Source of the DNA: Deltaproteobacteria bacterium
GTDB taxonomy: Bacteria > Myxococcota_A > Polyangia > Polyangiales > Ga0077539
Assembly (NCBI GenBank): GCA_030694465.1
Contig: JAUXYJ010000102.1
Span: forward strand, 54,354 to 118,353
DNA length: 64,000 bases
Direction: 5' to 3'
Below, piece by piece: positions 1 through 8,528 of the stretch. Position numbers and translations under genes: made by a program. The notes under the pieces were generated by a model, which was not told the DNA's origin, searched no databases, and was given only the letters and a program-made list of their open reading frames with translations. Positions within the stretch are counted from its first letter, which is position 1. Every line of letters starts with the position of its first letter.

Positions 1-1998
1 GGGCGACGCCTGCTCGTGCGCATGTTTCTCGCCGGCGAGTGCCTCAATGGGCGCCAACTCGTGTGCGAAGACCAGGGCCTGACCTGCAGCGAATCCGGCG
101 CGTGCATCCCGATTCCACGGCCTGATTTACCCGAATTCTTGGGCGAGACCTCTCCTCGCGACGCGGTCATCGCGCAACCCGGCGACGTCGCCGGGATCGA
201 CGCGAGCATCCCAGACGCAGCTCCCTTCGACGCGCCCGTGTTCGACGCGCCCGATGGCGCCTGCATCCACGCGACCGAGCGCATGGTGCTCACCCCCACG
301 GTCACCCCAGCGGGCGCCGCACGCCCCCTGGCGCCGCTCTCCATGAGCCGACTCTCCGGCGCACGCCCAGCCCTTCGCTGGGTCGCCGCGGCGGGCGCGA
401 CGAGCCACGAGGTGGTGCTCTGCCGCGACCACGCGATGTCCCTAGGCTGCCAGACCCTCCCCGCGCCAGGCACCACCCTTACGCCCGCAAGCGACCTCGC
501 AGTGGGCCTGTGGTACTGGCGCGTCCGTGCGCTCCCAAGCCGCGCCGAGAGCCTCGTGTGGGCGTTTGTCGCAGGCCGCAGCAGCACCACCCATCTCTTA
601 GACGCTCGCTTAGACTTCGACGCCGATGGACGCGAAGACCTCGCCGTCGGAGGCTCTGATACCAACGGCACCATCAGCGGCTCAGGCTCGCTGCGCGTGA
701 TCTACGGCGGCTTCGTGCCCACGAGCACACCCGCCGCCACGCTGATCAGCCAGGGGCGCTGTGGCAATGAGCTTCTTGCCCGGCAGATCGCCAATGCGCA
801 AGACATCAACGGCGACGGCTACAGCGACGTCGTCGTGGGCGCAGGATCGATCGGATCTCCTGGGCTTCCGGCCGCCATTCGCGTTTTTCTCGGAGGCCCT
901 ACGCGCTTCTCAGCGATCACCGAGGCCTCGCAGGTGTTTGCCGACGCGGACACCACCCGACGCTTCGGCGCGAGCCTCGCGGGCATCGGAGACGTCAACG
1001 GCGACGGATACGGCGACGTCGCCGTCGGGTGCCCTGGGCTCGCGACCTCTCCCACCGTCGCAGGCAGCGTGCTTGTGTTTTTTGGCAGCCCTGCAGGCCT
1101 AGTCCGCGCGCCCGCGATGGTCTTGTCCATGGGCACGCCCGCTGCGTATTTTGGCCTCACAGTGGCTTCTGCCGGCGACAGCGACGGCGACGGATTCAGC
1201 GATCTGTTAGTGGCCGCGCCGGACGAAGGCAACGGGGTGGTCAGGCTGTTTCGAGGCGGCAGCGCCGGACTCAGCAGCACCGTCACACAGAGCTTCACCG
1301 GGCTCACCGCGCGTTGGCGCTTTGGTCTCGCGGTCCGCGGTGCGTTCGATGCAAACGGCGACGGCTGGCCTGACCTCGCGATCGGAGCGCCCTCCACCCA
1401 AGGCGCAGGCGCGATCAATGGCGCAGGCGAAGCGATGGTCTATCTCAACCGCGCAGGCGCCGCCGGAGACACCTTCGGACCCATGGTCCAGCGCTACACG
1501 CGCGTAGCCACCGAGCCCTACGGATGGGGAAAATCGCTCGTCGCCGGAGACTTCAACGGCGACGGCTTCGACGACCTCGTCGTCGGTGCAGCGGGCACCG
1601 GCAACGCCTCGTTTGGGCGCACCGAGGGCACCGCCGTCGCAGGCTTTCGCGGCAGCGCCACAGGGCTCGAGACCACACGCGCCTGGTGGATCCCTGGCGT
1701 CCAAGGCGCAGCCCTCGGCAACTCCATGAGCGCTCGGGACCTCAACGCCGATGGCTTTGTCGACTTGCTCTTGAGCACAGCGGACAATTTCAACACCACG
1801 GGCTACGTCGCGATGCACTTCTCAGACGCCATGGGCATCCCGATGGTGCGCACCACGCGCTACGCCTCTCGCCCCATCGGGAGCGGCTTCCCTGATGGCT
1901 TTGGTGCGCCCATTGCGCTGCAATTTCGCAGACCGTTTCTCAATCGCGTACGCGAGGCAAGCGCATCACGACCGTGGTGCCCGTTGGGCCCGACGTGA
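1..1998 (+). CDS. FG-GAP/integrin-like repeat surface protein, 5' end outside window
   Basis: The reading frame is open to the left edge, so the N-terminus is missing; the first start-like codon inside is a GTG at 16. A short Cys-rich segment is followed by an Asp/Ala-rich linker and a chain of about seven FG-GAP calcium-binding blades (DINGDGYSD, DVNGDGYGD, DSDGDGFSD, DANGDGWPD, DFNGDGFDD and others), each followed by a hydrophobic VVVGA-type strand. Such blades build a beta-propeller on secreted or surface-anchored proteins. The linker contains a copy of the 16-bp palindrome at 179-194, read as PGDVAG. The last 20 residues run across the end of the convergent kinase remnant (59 bp overlap) and may not be native. 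Related proteins lie at 40410, 42793 and 48707. The binding partner is unknown. Confidence 0.8.
   Translation, partial: GRRLLVRMFLAGECLNGRQLVCEDQGLTCSESGACIPIPRPDLPEFLGETSPRDAVIAQPGDVAGIDASIPDAAPFDAPVFDAPDGACIHATERMVLTPTVTPAGAARPLAPLSMSRLSGARPALRWVAAAGATSHEVVLCRDHAMSLGCQTLPAPGTTLTPASDLAVGLWYWRVRALPSRAESLVWAFVAGRSSTTHLLDARLDFDADGREDLAVGGSDTNGTISGSGSLRVIYGGFVPTSTPAATLISQGRCGNELLARQIANAQDINGDGYSDVVVGAGSIGSPGLPAAIRVFLGGPTRFSAITEASQVFADADTTRRFGASLAGIGDVNGDGYGDVAVGCPGLATSPTVAGSVLVFFGSPAGLVRAPAMVLSMGTPAAYFGLTVASAGDSDGDGFSDLLVAAPDEGNGVVRLFRGGSAGLSSTVTQSFTGLTARWRFGLAVRGAFDANGDGWPDLAIGAPSTQGAGAINGAGEAMVYLNRAGAAGDTFGPMVQRYTRVATEPYGWGKSLVAGDFNGDGFDDLVVGAAGTGNASFGRTEGTAVAGFRGSATGLETTRAWWIPGVQGAALGNSMSARDLNADGFVDLLLSTADNFNTTGYVAMHFSDAMGIPMVRTTRYASRPIGSGFPDGFGAPIALQFRRPFLNRVREASASRPWCPLGPT
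179..194. repeat. dispersed palindrome CCGGCGACGTCGCCGG, exact, in coding sequence
   Basis: Perfect 16-bp palindrome (18 bp with flanking C/G), read in frame as GDVAG inside the Asp/Ala linker of the FG-GAP protein. Confidence 0.9.
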
Positions 1999-3045
1999 GC
2001 TCAAGCCCTCCGCCATGCCGCGCCAGCGTGCTGCGCGCAAGATAGAGCCCGAGCCCCATCCCCTCGCCCGCGTCACGGGTCGTAAAGAAGGGCTCTCCGG
2101 CACGAACCGCCAGCGCAGGGGCCATCCCCACACCAGAGTCTTCTACGGTGATTTGCACGCTCTCGGGGTCGCTTGAGACCACCAGAGACACCGCGCGCAG
2201 ACTCGCATTCGTAGCGTGTGCGCGCAGGGCGTTGTCCACCACCGACGCAAGCGCGGTCGCGAGCAAGCCCTTGGTCGCACGCACCCGCGCAGAGTCGCTC
2301 AGGTCACGTACGCTGAGCTTGTCTGCGACGCTCGCGAGCGCGCCGTCAGGGGCGCTCACCAGAGACCCTACCCACGCGCCAAGGACAAAGGGCTCGGGCT
2401 CAAGCTCGGCGTCCTCGGGGGGGCGCATCTTGCGCAAGATGGCTTTGCAGCGCCCCGCGCGGCGTCGAGCTGCAGCCGCGCGATCGCAGCGTCCCGCGCA
2501 CGCAGCGCGCTCAAGACGTGGCCGACAAAGAACCACAGCGTCAGGGCGGTGAGCGAAAACGCTACCCACATGCCTCGCACGTGGAGGTCAAACATGCTCG
2601 CCGAGTGCCACACATGGATCGCCTCGGGGCGCGCTAACAACAGCGCTCCAAACGCCGCCGACGCGCACAACGCCAAGAGCAAGCTCGCCCTGCGGCCCAC
2701 CAAGATCCCCGCGAGCGCGACGTGCAAGAGATACAGCGTAGTAAACGGGTTCATCGCGCCGCCCGTCCACACGAGCAGAGCCGTCAGGGCGACAATGTCC
2801 GCGAGCAAGTGCACCGCGACCGCCCGCTCAGAGAGCGTGTGATCCCTGCGCAATCGCAGGGTAAGCCACACGTTGAGCGCCGCCAACAACGCCACCACGA
2901 CCACCAGCGGCTCTAACGGAAACGGCGCACGCAGCAAGAACTTTGTCCCCGCAATCGAGACCAGCAGCGCGGCGACAGCGGCCCAGCGAAGCCTCGGGAG
3001 CCACCGCACCTCGATCGGTGCAATCTGCGGCGATTCAGCGCTCAT
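1940..3045 (-). pseudogene. RegB/PrrB-type sensor histidine kinase remnant lacking the H-box
   Basis: Reading leftwards from ATG at 3045, about 195 residues give a hydrophobic N-terminal domain with roughly six membrane segments ending in ALRARDAAIARLQLDAAR, as in RegB/PrrB kinases. The frame then shifts at about 2445-2460 and continues as RCKAILRKM, followed by the HATPase_c domain (VVDNALRAHATN, DSGVGM, GEGMGLGL; end at 1940). Between these points a RegB kinase normally has about 60 residues with the phospho-accepting His (H-E-L-G-T-P-L); they are absent. This is therefore a deletion plus frameshift, not a simple sequencing slip. The ATG overlaps the stop of the upstream regulator remnant (ATGA, 3042-3045), the usual regA-regB coupling. 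An assembly gap is the alternative explanation. Confidence 0.75.
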
Positions 3046-3320
3046 TGCACCGACGGGAGCTTCTGAAGCTTACGCTGTAAGGTTCGGCGATGGAGCCCGA
3101 GCCTGCGCGCGGCCTCTGAGATGTTTCCGTGGCAGTCCGAGAGCACACGCTGGATGTGCTCCCACTCGGCGCGGTCAAGGCTCGGCGTATGCGGGGTCGT
3201 ATCGGCGCGGATTTCGCCACGAAATGCCGCCTCGATCTCCGCAGGATCCGATGGAGCGCGCTCACCGTGCGATGGCCCACCGCCCCCTGGCTCACGGACG
3301 AGGACAAGCTCTCGCTGCCG
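3042..3320 (-). pseudogene. RegA/PrrA-type response regulator remnant (Fis-like HTH only)
   Basis: The frame ending at the TGA at 3042-3044 gives a segment with WEHIQRVLSDCHGN, ISEAARRLGLHRRTLQRK and a short tail, the C-terminal Fis-type DNA-binding helix-turn-helix of RegA/PrrA/ActR regulators. Upstream only a proline/glycine-rich hinge is readable before a stop at 3321-3323. The receiver domain with its phospho-acceptor Asp is missing, and no start codon exists in the fragment. It overlaps the kinase remnant by four bases. The RegA helix is normally very conserved, and here it looks intact. I infer loss of the 5' part at a junction near 3290-3330. Confidence 0.7.
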
Positions 3321-3806
3321 CTATTTTTGCAGCCTGGACGCGGTGCCCTCGGGGCTCTGTTGCGCGTTGAGTTTGTCTACACCGCACCGTCGTGGACCGT
3401 CGCAGCGCAGGGGCAAGCGCGCGCATCGCTGATGGGTCGTCACCAGTGGCAGCAGGGCACGCAAGCCTCAGTCTCACTCGTGGGTCTCGCCCACGTAGGC
3501 GCTGTGCGAATCGGCGCGAACACAGAGCTGCGCGGGGGCACGCAAGACACCCTCTACGGAGCGGCCGTGGCGAGCACCGGAGGAGGCATGTGGGCGCTCG
3601 GCCCAGCAGTGCAGTGGCTTGTTTCGACTGAGTTTTTGCTCAGCGCACACGTGAGTGTCCCGATCGCACAGTGGGACCGCGCCGGAGCGGCCGAGTGGCT
3701 CACCGCGGGGATCTCGCTCTACGTGTCCCCGAGCGCGCCGAGCCCCGTGCGAGAGCCCCCACGGCGCATGATCGCGACGCACGTGGCACGCAACCCGGCG
3801 ATGTAG
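3318..3806 (+). pseudogene. C-terminal fragment of a possible beta-barrel outer-membrane protein
   Basis: From about 3318 the plus strand reads an alternating polar/hydrophobic pattern (LLRVEFVYTA, ASVSLVGLAHVGAVRIG, GISLYV) suggestive of outer-membrane beta strands of a porin or transporter-like protein. The frame stays open back to 3129, but that upstream part is antisense to the RegA remnant and makes no sense as protein. The natural N-terminus therefore seems to have been lost at the same junction that truncated regA. The end is odd: the last residues and the TAG stop come from a mutated copy of the dispersed palindrome at 3795-3810. The family assignment is only a guess from composition. 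Confidence 0.4.
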
Positions 3807-3810
3807 CCGG
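3795..3810. repeat. dispersed palindrome, variant CCGGCGATGTAGCCGG
   Basis: Two substitutions from the consensus, flanked by ACC and GGT like intact copies. One substitution creates the TAG that ends the plus-strand frame. An exact copy follows 17 bp later. Confidence 0.75.
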
Positions 3811-3827
3811 GTGTCCAACCGAGAGAC

Positions 3828-3843
3828 CCGGCGACGTCGCCGG
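3828..3843. repeat. dispersed palindrome CCGGCGACGTCGCCGG, exact, intergenic
   Basis: Exact copy with extended flanks ACCCGG...CCGGAT, just downstream of the ABC permease stop codon on the minus strand. Could form a hairpin 3' of that transcript. Confidence 0.9.
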
Positions 3844-3851
3844 ATAAGAGC

Positions 3852-4604
3852 TCAGCGCTCGATCCCCCAGCGGCGGCGCATGCGATCTTCGATGCGGCCA
3901 AACAAGAGCTGCTCGCTCGCGAGACCAAAGCACACGATCACCAAGACGACGCCAAGCACCTGCGCCATGTCGTAGAGCTCGCGGCCTTGCTCTAACACTT
4001 GGCCTAAGCCACCCGAGACAAAGAGCAGCTCTGCGGCCATGAGCGAGCGCCACGCGAAGGTCCACCCGAGGCGCGCGCCCGAGACGATCCCTGGCATCGC
4101 AGCGGGCAAAATCACACGCAACCACAGCGTCGCGCCCTTGGCCCCCATGGTGCTCGCCGCGCGCAAAATGATCGGAGCGACGTTGCGCACCGCGCTCTCG
4201 GTCGCGATCGAGACGCTGAGCATCGAGCCCAAGACCACCACCGAGAAGATCGCGCGCTCGTTGAGCCCGAAGGCCAAGAGCGCCACGGGCATCCAGCACA
4301 CCGAGGGGATCGCTTGCAGGCCCAGCACGAGCACCCCCAGGGTGTCTCGCAGGGTGCGTACCCGCGCGAGGGTCACGCCCAGGGCGACTCCGCCCACGAG
4401 CGAGGCCGAGTAGCCCGCGAGCAAGCGCGCGGTGGTCTTCAAGAGCGCCCGCAAGAGCTCTCCGCGGCGCGCCACGCGCGCGAGCGCTTCGATCACCTCG
4501 GCGGGACCCGGAAACAGATAATTGTGAGCAAATCTAGATGCCGCCGCCCATCCCACGATCAGGACCAGGACGAACAGGACCTTGCGTTGGGCGCCACCCA
4601 TCAT
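3852..4604 (-). CDS. ssuC: ABC transporter permease, SsuC/TauC/NrtB family
   Basis: Inner-membrane permease of a sulfonate/taurine/nitrate-type importer. The protein is about 250 residues with roughly six membrane helices, starting with an N-terminal helix (VLFVLVLIVGWAAASRF). It carries the family markers YLFPGPAEVIEAL and, in the EAA loop region, AASTMGAKGATLWLRVILPA. I chose the ATG at 4604 (or the adjacent one at 4601), which overlaps the end of the ATPase gene by about 70 bp. A frame open to 4679 exists but would only duplicate ATPase sequence. It is third in a leftward operon after the XRE-cupin regulator and the ATPase. No periplasmic binding protein is encoded nearby. Substrate is inferred from the sulfur genes next door, not from the sequence. 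Confidence 0.85.
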   Translation of the reverse strand: MMGGAQRKVLFVLVLIVGWAAASRFAHNYLFPGPAEVIEALARVARRGELLRALLKTTARLLAGYSASLVGGVALGVTLARVRTLRDTLGVLVLGLQAIPSVCWMPVALLAFGLNERAIFSVVVLGSMLSVSIATESAVRNVAPIILRAASTMGAKGATLWLRVILPAAMPGIVSGARLGWTFAWRSLMAAELLFVSGGLGQVLEQGRELYDMAQVLGVVLVIVCFGLASEQLLFGRIEDRMRRRWGIER

Positions 4605-5418
4605 CGACCTCTTCACGGAGAACTTTTTCGATCTCGACCTTGAGCTCTGCGCGCAAGACCGAAGCCAACAACCCGACATCGCGCTGCTCTTGATCTCTGG
4701 GCCGTGGCAGGTCGACCTCGAGCACGCGCTTGATGCGCCCGGGGCGCGTGCCCATCACCACGACGCGGTCGGCCAAGCGCACAGCCTCGCGCACGTTGTG
4801 TGTGACAAAAAGCACGGTTTTTTTCGTTCGCTGCCAGATCGTCTCGAGCTCGGCGTGGAGCATTTCACACGTCTGCGCGTCGAGCGCCCCGAAGGGCTCG
4901 TCCATGAGCAAGATGTCTGGCTCGACCACGAGCGAGCGCGCGAGCGCGGCGCGCTGTCTCATGCCGCCAGAGAGCTCGTGGGGCCGCGCGTCACGAAACT
5001 TCCACAGGTGCACCATGCGAAGATATTGCTCAACGCGCCCGCTCGCTTCAGACCTCGCGACCCCCGCTACGTCCAACGGAAACCGCACGTTCTCTGCCAC
5101 CGTCAGCCACGGAAACAGCGCGGCCTCTTGAAACATCACCGTGCGATCCGGCCCCGGCCCACGCACCGGCTCACCCCGCACAAGCACCTCCCCCTCGCTC
5201 GCCTGATCGAGCCCTGCGACGAGGTTAAGCACGGTGCTCTTGCCACACCCCGACGGCCCCACAAGACAGACAAACTCGCCATCGCGCACCTCGAGGTCCA
5301 CCGGCGAGAGCGCCTGGGTGGTCTTGCCCTCGGCGTCGACAAAGCGCTTGGCCGCGCCACGCAGCGCGATCTTGGACGGGGCGCTCTCGTGCGCGGTGCG
5401 TAGGTCTCGTGAGGTCAC
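4534..5418 (-). CDS. ssuB: ABC transporter ATP-binding protein, SsuB/TauB/NrtD family
   Basis: Cytoplasmic ATPase energising the neighbouring permease. Walker A GPSGCGKS is at residues 54-61, the Q-loop at FQEAALFPW (residues 96-104), the signature LSGGM at 149-153, Walker B with catalytic Glu in LLMDEPFGALD (170-180), and the switch His in FVTHN. Length (294 aa) is slightly above the family norm because of a C-terminal tail that overlaps the permease start. Translation starts at a GTG (5418), eight bases after the stop of the upstream XRE-cupin gene, so the three genes form one transcription unit. Sulfonate uptake is the most likely role given the adjacent sulfate-reduction genes; taurine or nitrate are alternatives. 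Confidence 0.88.
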   Translation of the reverse strand: MTSRDLRTAHESAPSKIALRGAAKRFVDAEGKTTQALSPVDLEVRDGEFVCLVGPSGCGKSTVLNLVAGLDQASEGEVLVRGEPVRGPGPDRTVMFQEAALFPWLTVAENVRFPLDVAGVARSEASGRVEQYLRMVHLWKFRDARPHELSGGMRQRAALARSLVVEPDILLMDEPFGALDAQTCEMLHAELETIWQRTKKTVLFVTHNVREAVRLADRVVVMGTRPGRIKRVLEVDLPRPRDQEQRDVGLLASVLRAELKVEIEKVLREEVDDGWRPTQGPVRPGPDRGMGGGI

Positions 5419-5425
5419 GTCGCGC

Positions 5426-6127
5426 TCACCGAGTGTACGTAATCACGTTGTGATAGCGCGCCTCGGTGCGACCGGTGTTCTCGTAGCTGTGGTGCACATC
5501 CGCGTGAAAAAACACAGTGTCTCCCGCTGCGAGATCGTGCACTTCGTCCGCCGCACGCAGCCTCAGCGTGCCCGTGAGCACAAACAGCGTCTCGGTCGTG
5601 CCTTTGGCGTGCGGCTCGCTCACGCTGATCGAGCGCCCCTGCAAGCGCAGCTCATACATCTCGACCTGCGGCGACGCGCCCGCGGGCATAAGCGGTCGTG
5701 ACTCCATGCGGCCATCGGCCGAGCGCAACACCTGCTGATCTCCACGCCGAAGCACGCGCACGCGCTCGACCTGCTCTTCGCCCAGCAGCGTCGCGAACGG
5801 AACGCCAAGGGCCGCGGCGATTTTCCACAAAATAGCGATCGTCGGGTTGGTCTTGGCGGTCTCGATTTGCGACAGACTCGCGCGCGAGACGCCCGAGCGA
5901 TGCGCGAGATCATCGAGCGAATATCCAAGCGCTTTACGGAGCACACGCACCGTGTCGGCCACCCTTCGGGTCAGCTCGGCGGCGCCCACCTCGTCGCCCT
6001 CGCCCGAGAGCAAGAGCACCGTGGCGCTGGCAGAGAGCTCTGCGGGCACGGCGTCCACAGGGCGTGGGCGCTTGGGTGACGAAGGAGCAGGCGAGACAGC
6101 CCTTGCGCGTGGGATAGACTTCGTCAT
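5426..6127 (-). CDS. XRE-family transcriptional regulator with C-terminal cupin
   Basis: A 233-residue cytoplasmic regulator. After a Pro/Arg-rich N-terminus, residues about 55-115 form an XRE helix-turn-helix (VRVLRKALGYSLDDLAHRSG, VSRASLSQIETAKTNPTI). Residues about 155-230 form a cupin barrel (SVSEPHAKGTTETLFVLTG, DTVFFHADVHHSYENTG) that usually binds a small effector. ATG at 6127 is chosen because the frame further upstream runs through the divergent cysC gene. It heads the operon with ssuB and ssuC and is divergent from cysC-sir-cysH across 81 bp. It is therefore the obvious candidate to control both arms in response to a sulfur metabolite; the ligand itself cannot be read from sequence. 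Confidence 0.88.
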   Translation of the reverse strand: MTKSIPRARAVSPAPSSPKRPRPVDAVPAELSASATVLLLSGEGDEVGAAELTRRVADTVRVLRKALGYSLDDLAHRSGVSRASLSQIETAKTNPTIAILWKIAAALGVPFATLLGEEQVERVRVLRRGDQQVLRSADGRMESRPLMPAGASPQVEMYELRLQGRSISVSEPHAKGTTETLFVLTGTLRLRAADEVHDLAAGDTVFFHADVHHSYENTGRTEARYHNVITYTR

Positions 6128-6208
6128 AGTGAAGGGACTTCTAGTATAACAGACGTTTCCAGAATGATAGTACATCGCGGCAGCGGCTTCGATGGGAGAT
6201 TTTAAGCG
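6128..6208. promoter_or_regulatory. divergent promoter region between XRE-cupin regulator and cysC
   Basis: 81-bp AT-richer gap between two divergent start codons. It holds the AT-rich stretch around 6141-6172 (CTAGTATAACAG, then GAATGATAGTAC) expected to carry both promoters and the regulator's operator. GGGAG at 6194-6198 is a plausible ribosome site for the GTG start of cysC. No convincing inverted repeat could be fixed by eye. Confidence 0.45.
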
Positions 6209-6748
6209 GTGCGTAGCGAGCAACAAGAGGGCGCAGTCCTGTGGTTTACCGGGCTGTCTGGCGCAGGAAAGAGCACGCTCGCCGAGGCCACCCGCGAGGC
6301 CCTTGGTGCGTTGGGTCGGCGCGTCGAGGTGCTCGACGGCGACGCGGTGCGTGAGTTTCTCAGTAAGGGGCTCACGTTCTCGCGGGCAGACCGAGACCTC
6401 AACGTGATGCGCATCGCGTTCGTGGCCAATTTGCTCGCGCGCAACGGCGTGATCGCGATCACCGCGGCGATCTCTCCGTACCGAGACACCCGCGCGCAGG
6501 CCCGCGCCCTGTGTGGCGAGCGCTTCATCGAGGCCTACGTGAGCGCGCCCCTCGCGACGTGTGAAGCGCGCGACGTCAAGGGCCTCTACAAGCGCGCTCG
6601 CGCAGGAGAAATCCAGCAATTTACCGGAATCACAGATCCCTACGAACCCCCCGAAGTGTGCGAGCTCACGGTCGCTACGCACACGCTCTCGTTAGATCAA
6701 AGCGTCGCGCACGTGCTCTCTACGTTGCGCTCGCGAGGAGTGCTCTGA
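6209..6748 (+). CDS. cysC: adenylylsulfate (APS) kinase
   Basis: Phosphorylates adenosine 5'-phosphosulfate at the 3' hydroxyl to give PAPS. The P-loop GLSGAGKST is at residues 15-23. The family signatures EVLDGDAVREFLSKGLTFSR, ISPYRDTRAQAR and GLYKRARAGEIQQFTGITDPYE follow in the expected order; 179 residues is the normal length of a stand-alone kinase. The start is GTG at 6209 with GGGAG ten bases upstream. It heads the rightward sulfur operon; the next gene starts four bases after its stop. No ATP sulfurylase (cysD/cysN or sat) is encoded in the window, so APS must come from elsewhere in the genome. PAPS could serve sulfation as well as assimilation. Confidence 0.95.
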   Translation: MRSEQQEGAVLWFTGLSGAGKSTLAEATREALGALGRRVEVLDGDAVREFLSKGLTFSRADRDLNVMRIAFVANLLARNGVIAITAAISPYRDTRAQARALCGERFIEAYVSAPLATCEARDVKGLYKRARAGEIQQFTGITDPYEPPEVCELTVATHTLSLDQSVAHVLSTLRSRGVL

Positions 6749-6752
6749 GTCC

Positions 6753-8510
6753 ATGACTACCACCGCAGAACAACGCACGCAGTTTCTCCCACACTTCTCC
6801 GACGCGCGAGACATCGACGAGTTCGTCACCGCGCTAGAGAGCTTCGAGCGTGGTGAGATTTCGCCAGATAAATTTCGGATGTTTCGCTTGGCCCGTGGGG
6901 TCTATGGGCAGCGGCAGCCCGACGTCCAAATGATCCGGCTCAAGATCCCGCAGGGCGCGCTCGGAGCCGACCAGCTGATCGCGATCGCGGACGCCGTCGA
7001 TGCCTCGGGGCGCGACATCTGCCATCTCACCACGAGACAAAACGTACAGATTCACTTTGTGCCCATGGACCGCGTCGAGGCGGCCCTGCGCGCGCTCGAC
7101 ACCGCCGGCCTCACCACGCGAGAAGCCTGCGGAAACACAGTCCGAAACGTCACCGGTGACCCGCTCTCGGGCGTCGCCGCGGACACGGTCTTCGACGTGC
7201 GACCCTACGGAGAAGCCATCGCGCGACACCTGCTCCGGCAAGACTATGACCAGTCGCTCCCGCGAAAGTTTAAGATCGCGTTGAGCGCGTCTGAGGCCGA
7301 CCGCGCGATGACCTCGATCAACGATGCGGGCTTTATTGCACGCGAACGCGAGGGCGTACGAGGCTTCAAGGTCGTCGCGGCCGGGGGACTCTCGACCAAC
7401 CCCATGAACGCCGTCGTGCTCCATGAGTTCTTGCCGGTGGCCGAGGTCTTAGACAGCGTCGAGGCCATCGTGCGCCTCTTTGATCTCACCGGAAACCGCG
7501 ACAACAAGCACCGCGCCAGGCTCAAATACGTAGTCAAAAAGCACGGCGCCGAGCGCTTCGTCGAGATGTACAACGAGCAGCTCGCGGCCGTTCGAGCCCG
7601 CGGCGGCACTCCGCTCAGCACCATCGCCATCACCGACGAGCCCGAGCCCCCCGCGCGCATGGACCAAGAGCCCGTCCACACCACGCGTCGACCGGGCTAT
7701 CTCGCGTGGCGCGCCTCGAGCACCGCGGCACAGCTGCAAGAGGGCTACGTGACCGCGGCTGTGCGCCTCCCGCTTGGGGATATCACCCCGGCGCAGCTCC
7801 GCGCGCTCGCGCCCATCGCCAGGGATTTTAGCAACGGAATCATCCACGCCACCCTCGAGCAGAACCTCTTGCTCCGCTGGGTCGCCCTCGGCCGCCTGCC
7901 CGCGCTTCACGCTGCGCTCGAAGACATCGGCCTCGCACGCAACGGCGCGCAGACCGTCGAAGACGTGACCTCGTGCCCCGGCGCAGACAGCTGCCAGCTC
8001 GCAGTGACCACCTCAAGACAGCTCGGCAACAGCATCTCTGAGCGCATGGACGCGATGGACGCCGACGCTCGCGAGGCCCTTGAGCTCGCGCGCAGCGCCA
8101 CCATCAAGATCTCGGGCTGCCCCAACTCGTGCGGACAACACCACGTGGCCGATTTGGGCTTTCACGGCGCAGTCAAACGCCTCGGAGACAAGAGCGCCCC
8201 GGTCTACCAGCTGCACCTCGGCGGCGGAGTCGACGGCGCGTCGGGCGCGACCTTTGGACGCCAAGTGGTCAAGATCCCCGCGCGCCGCGTGGCCGAGTGC
8301 GTCGAGCGATTGCTGCAGTTGTTTAAGAGCGACCGCACCACGCAAGAGACCCCGCGAGACTTCTTTCGTCGCGTGACTTCTGAGCGCGTCGTCGAAGTCC
8401 TAGGCTCGCTCACGGTGCTCGACGAGACCGCGAGCGAACTAGACTTTGTCGACCTGGGCCAAGAAGAGGGCTTCGAGGTCAAGCTCGGCAAAGGCGAGTG
8501 CGCCGCTTAA
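6753..8510 (+). CDS. sirohaem-[4Fe-4S] sulfite/nitrite reductase, ferredoxin-dependent type
   Basis: Six-electron reductase giving sulfide (or ammonia), acting in the cytoplasm. The 585-residue protein has the duplicated ferredoxin-like half domains of the family (first half QRQPDVQMIRLKIPQGAL, CHLTTRQNVQIHF, NTVRNVTGDPLSG; second half GYVTAAVRLPLGDITP, NGIIHATLEQNLLLRWV). The cluster/sirohaem ligands are C408-x5-C414 (SCPGADSCQLAV) and C456-x3-C460 (SGCPNSCGQHH). Its place between cysC and cysH argues strongly for sulfite as the substrate, although nitrite reductases of the NirA type share the same fold and motifs. Start ATG at 6753 lies four bases after the cysC stop. Confidence 0.92.
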   Translation: MTTTAEQRTQFLPHFSDARDIDEFVTALESFERGEISPDKFRMFRLARGVYGQRQPDVQMIRLKIPQGALGADQLIAIADAVDASGRDICHLTTRQNVQIHFVPMDRVEAALRALDTAGLTTREACGNTVRNVTGDPLSGVAADTVFDVRPYGEAIARHLLRQDYDQSLPRKFKIALSASEADRAMTSINDAGFIAREREGVRGFKVVAAGGLSTNPMNAVVLHEFLPVAEVLDSVEAIVRLFDLTGNRDNKHRARLKYVVKKHGAERFVEMYNEQLAAVRARGGTPLSTIAITDEPEPPARMDQEPVHTTRRPGYLAWRASSTAAQLQEGYVTAAVRLPLGDITPAQLRALAPIARDFSNGIIHATLEQNLLLRWVALGRLPALHAALEDIGLARNGAQTVEDVTSCPGADSCQLAVTTSRQLGNSISERMDAMDADAREALELARSATIKISGCPNSCGQHHVADLGFHGAVKRLGDKSAPVYQLHLGGGVDGASGATFGRQVVKIPARRVAECVERLLQLFKSDRTTQETPRDFFRRVTSERVVEVLGSLTVLDETASELDFVDLGQEEGFEVKLGKGECAA

Positions 8511-8528
8511 TTCGCAAGGGATTCTAAG

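Noticed and set aside
3069..3081. CTTACGCTGTAAG as an independent mobile repeat
   Set aside because: It encodes conserved residues of the RegA recognition helix (TLQRKL), so it may be coincidental codon use; kept only as a supporting match.
3129..3317. N-terminal part of the plus-strand frame 3129-3806 as a real protein start
   Set aside because: It is antisense to the conserved RegA helix-turn-helix, so the frame is open only because of GC bias.
5426..6682. 418-residue version of the XRE-cupin protein
   Set aside because: The extra N-terminal 185 residues are antisense to cysC; the regulator begins at ATG 6127.
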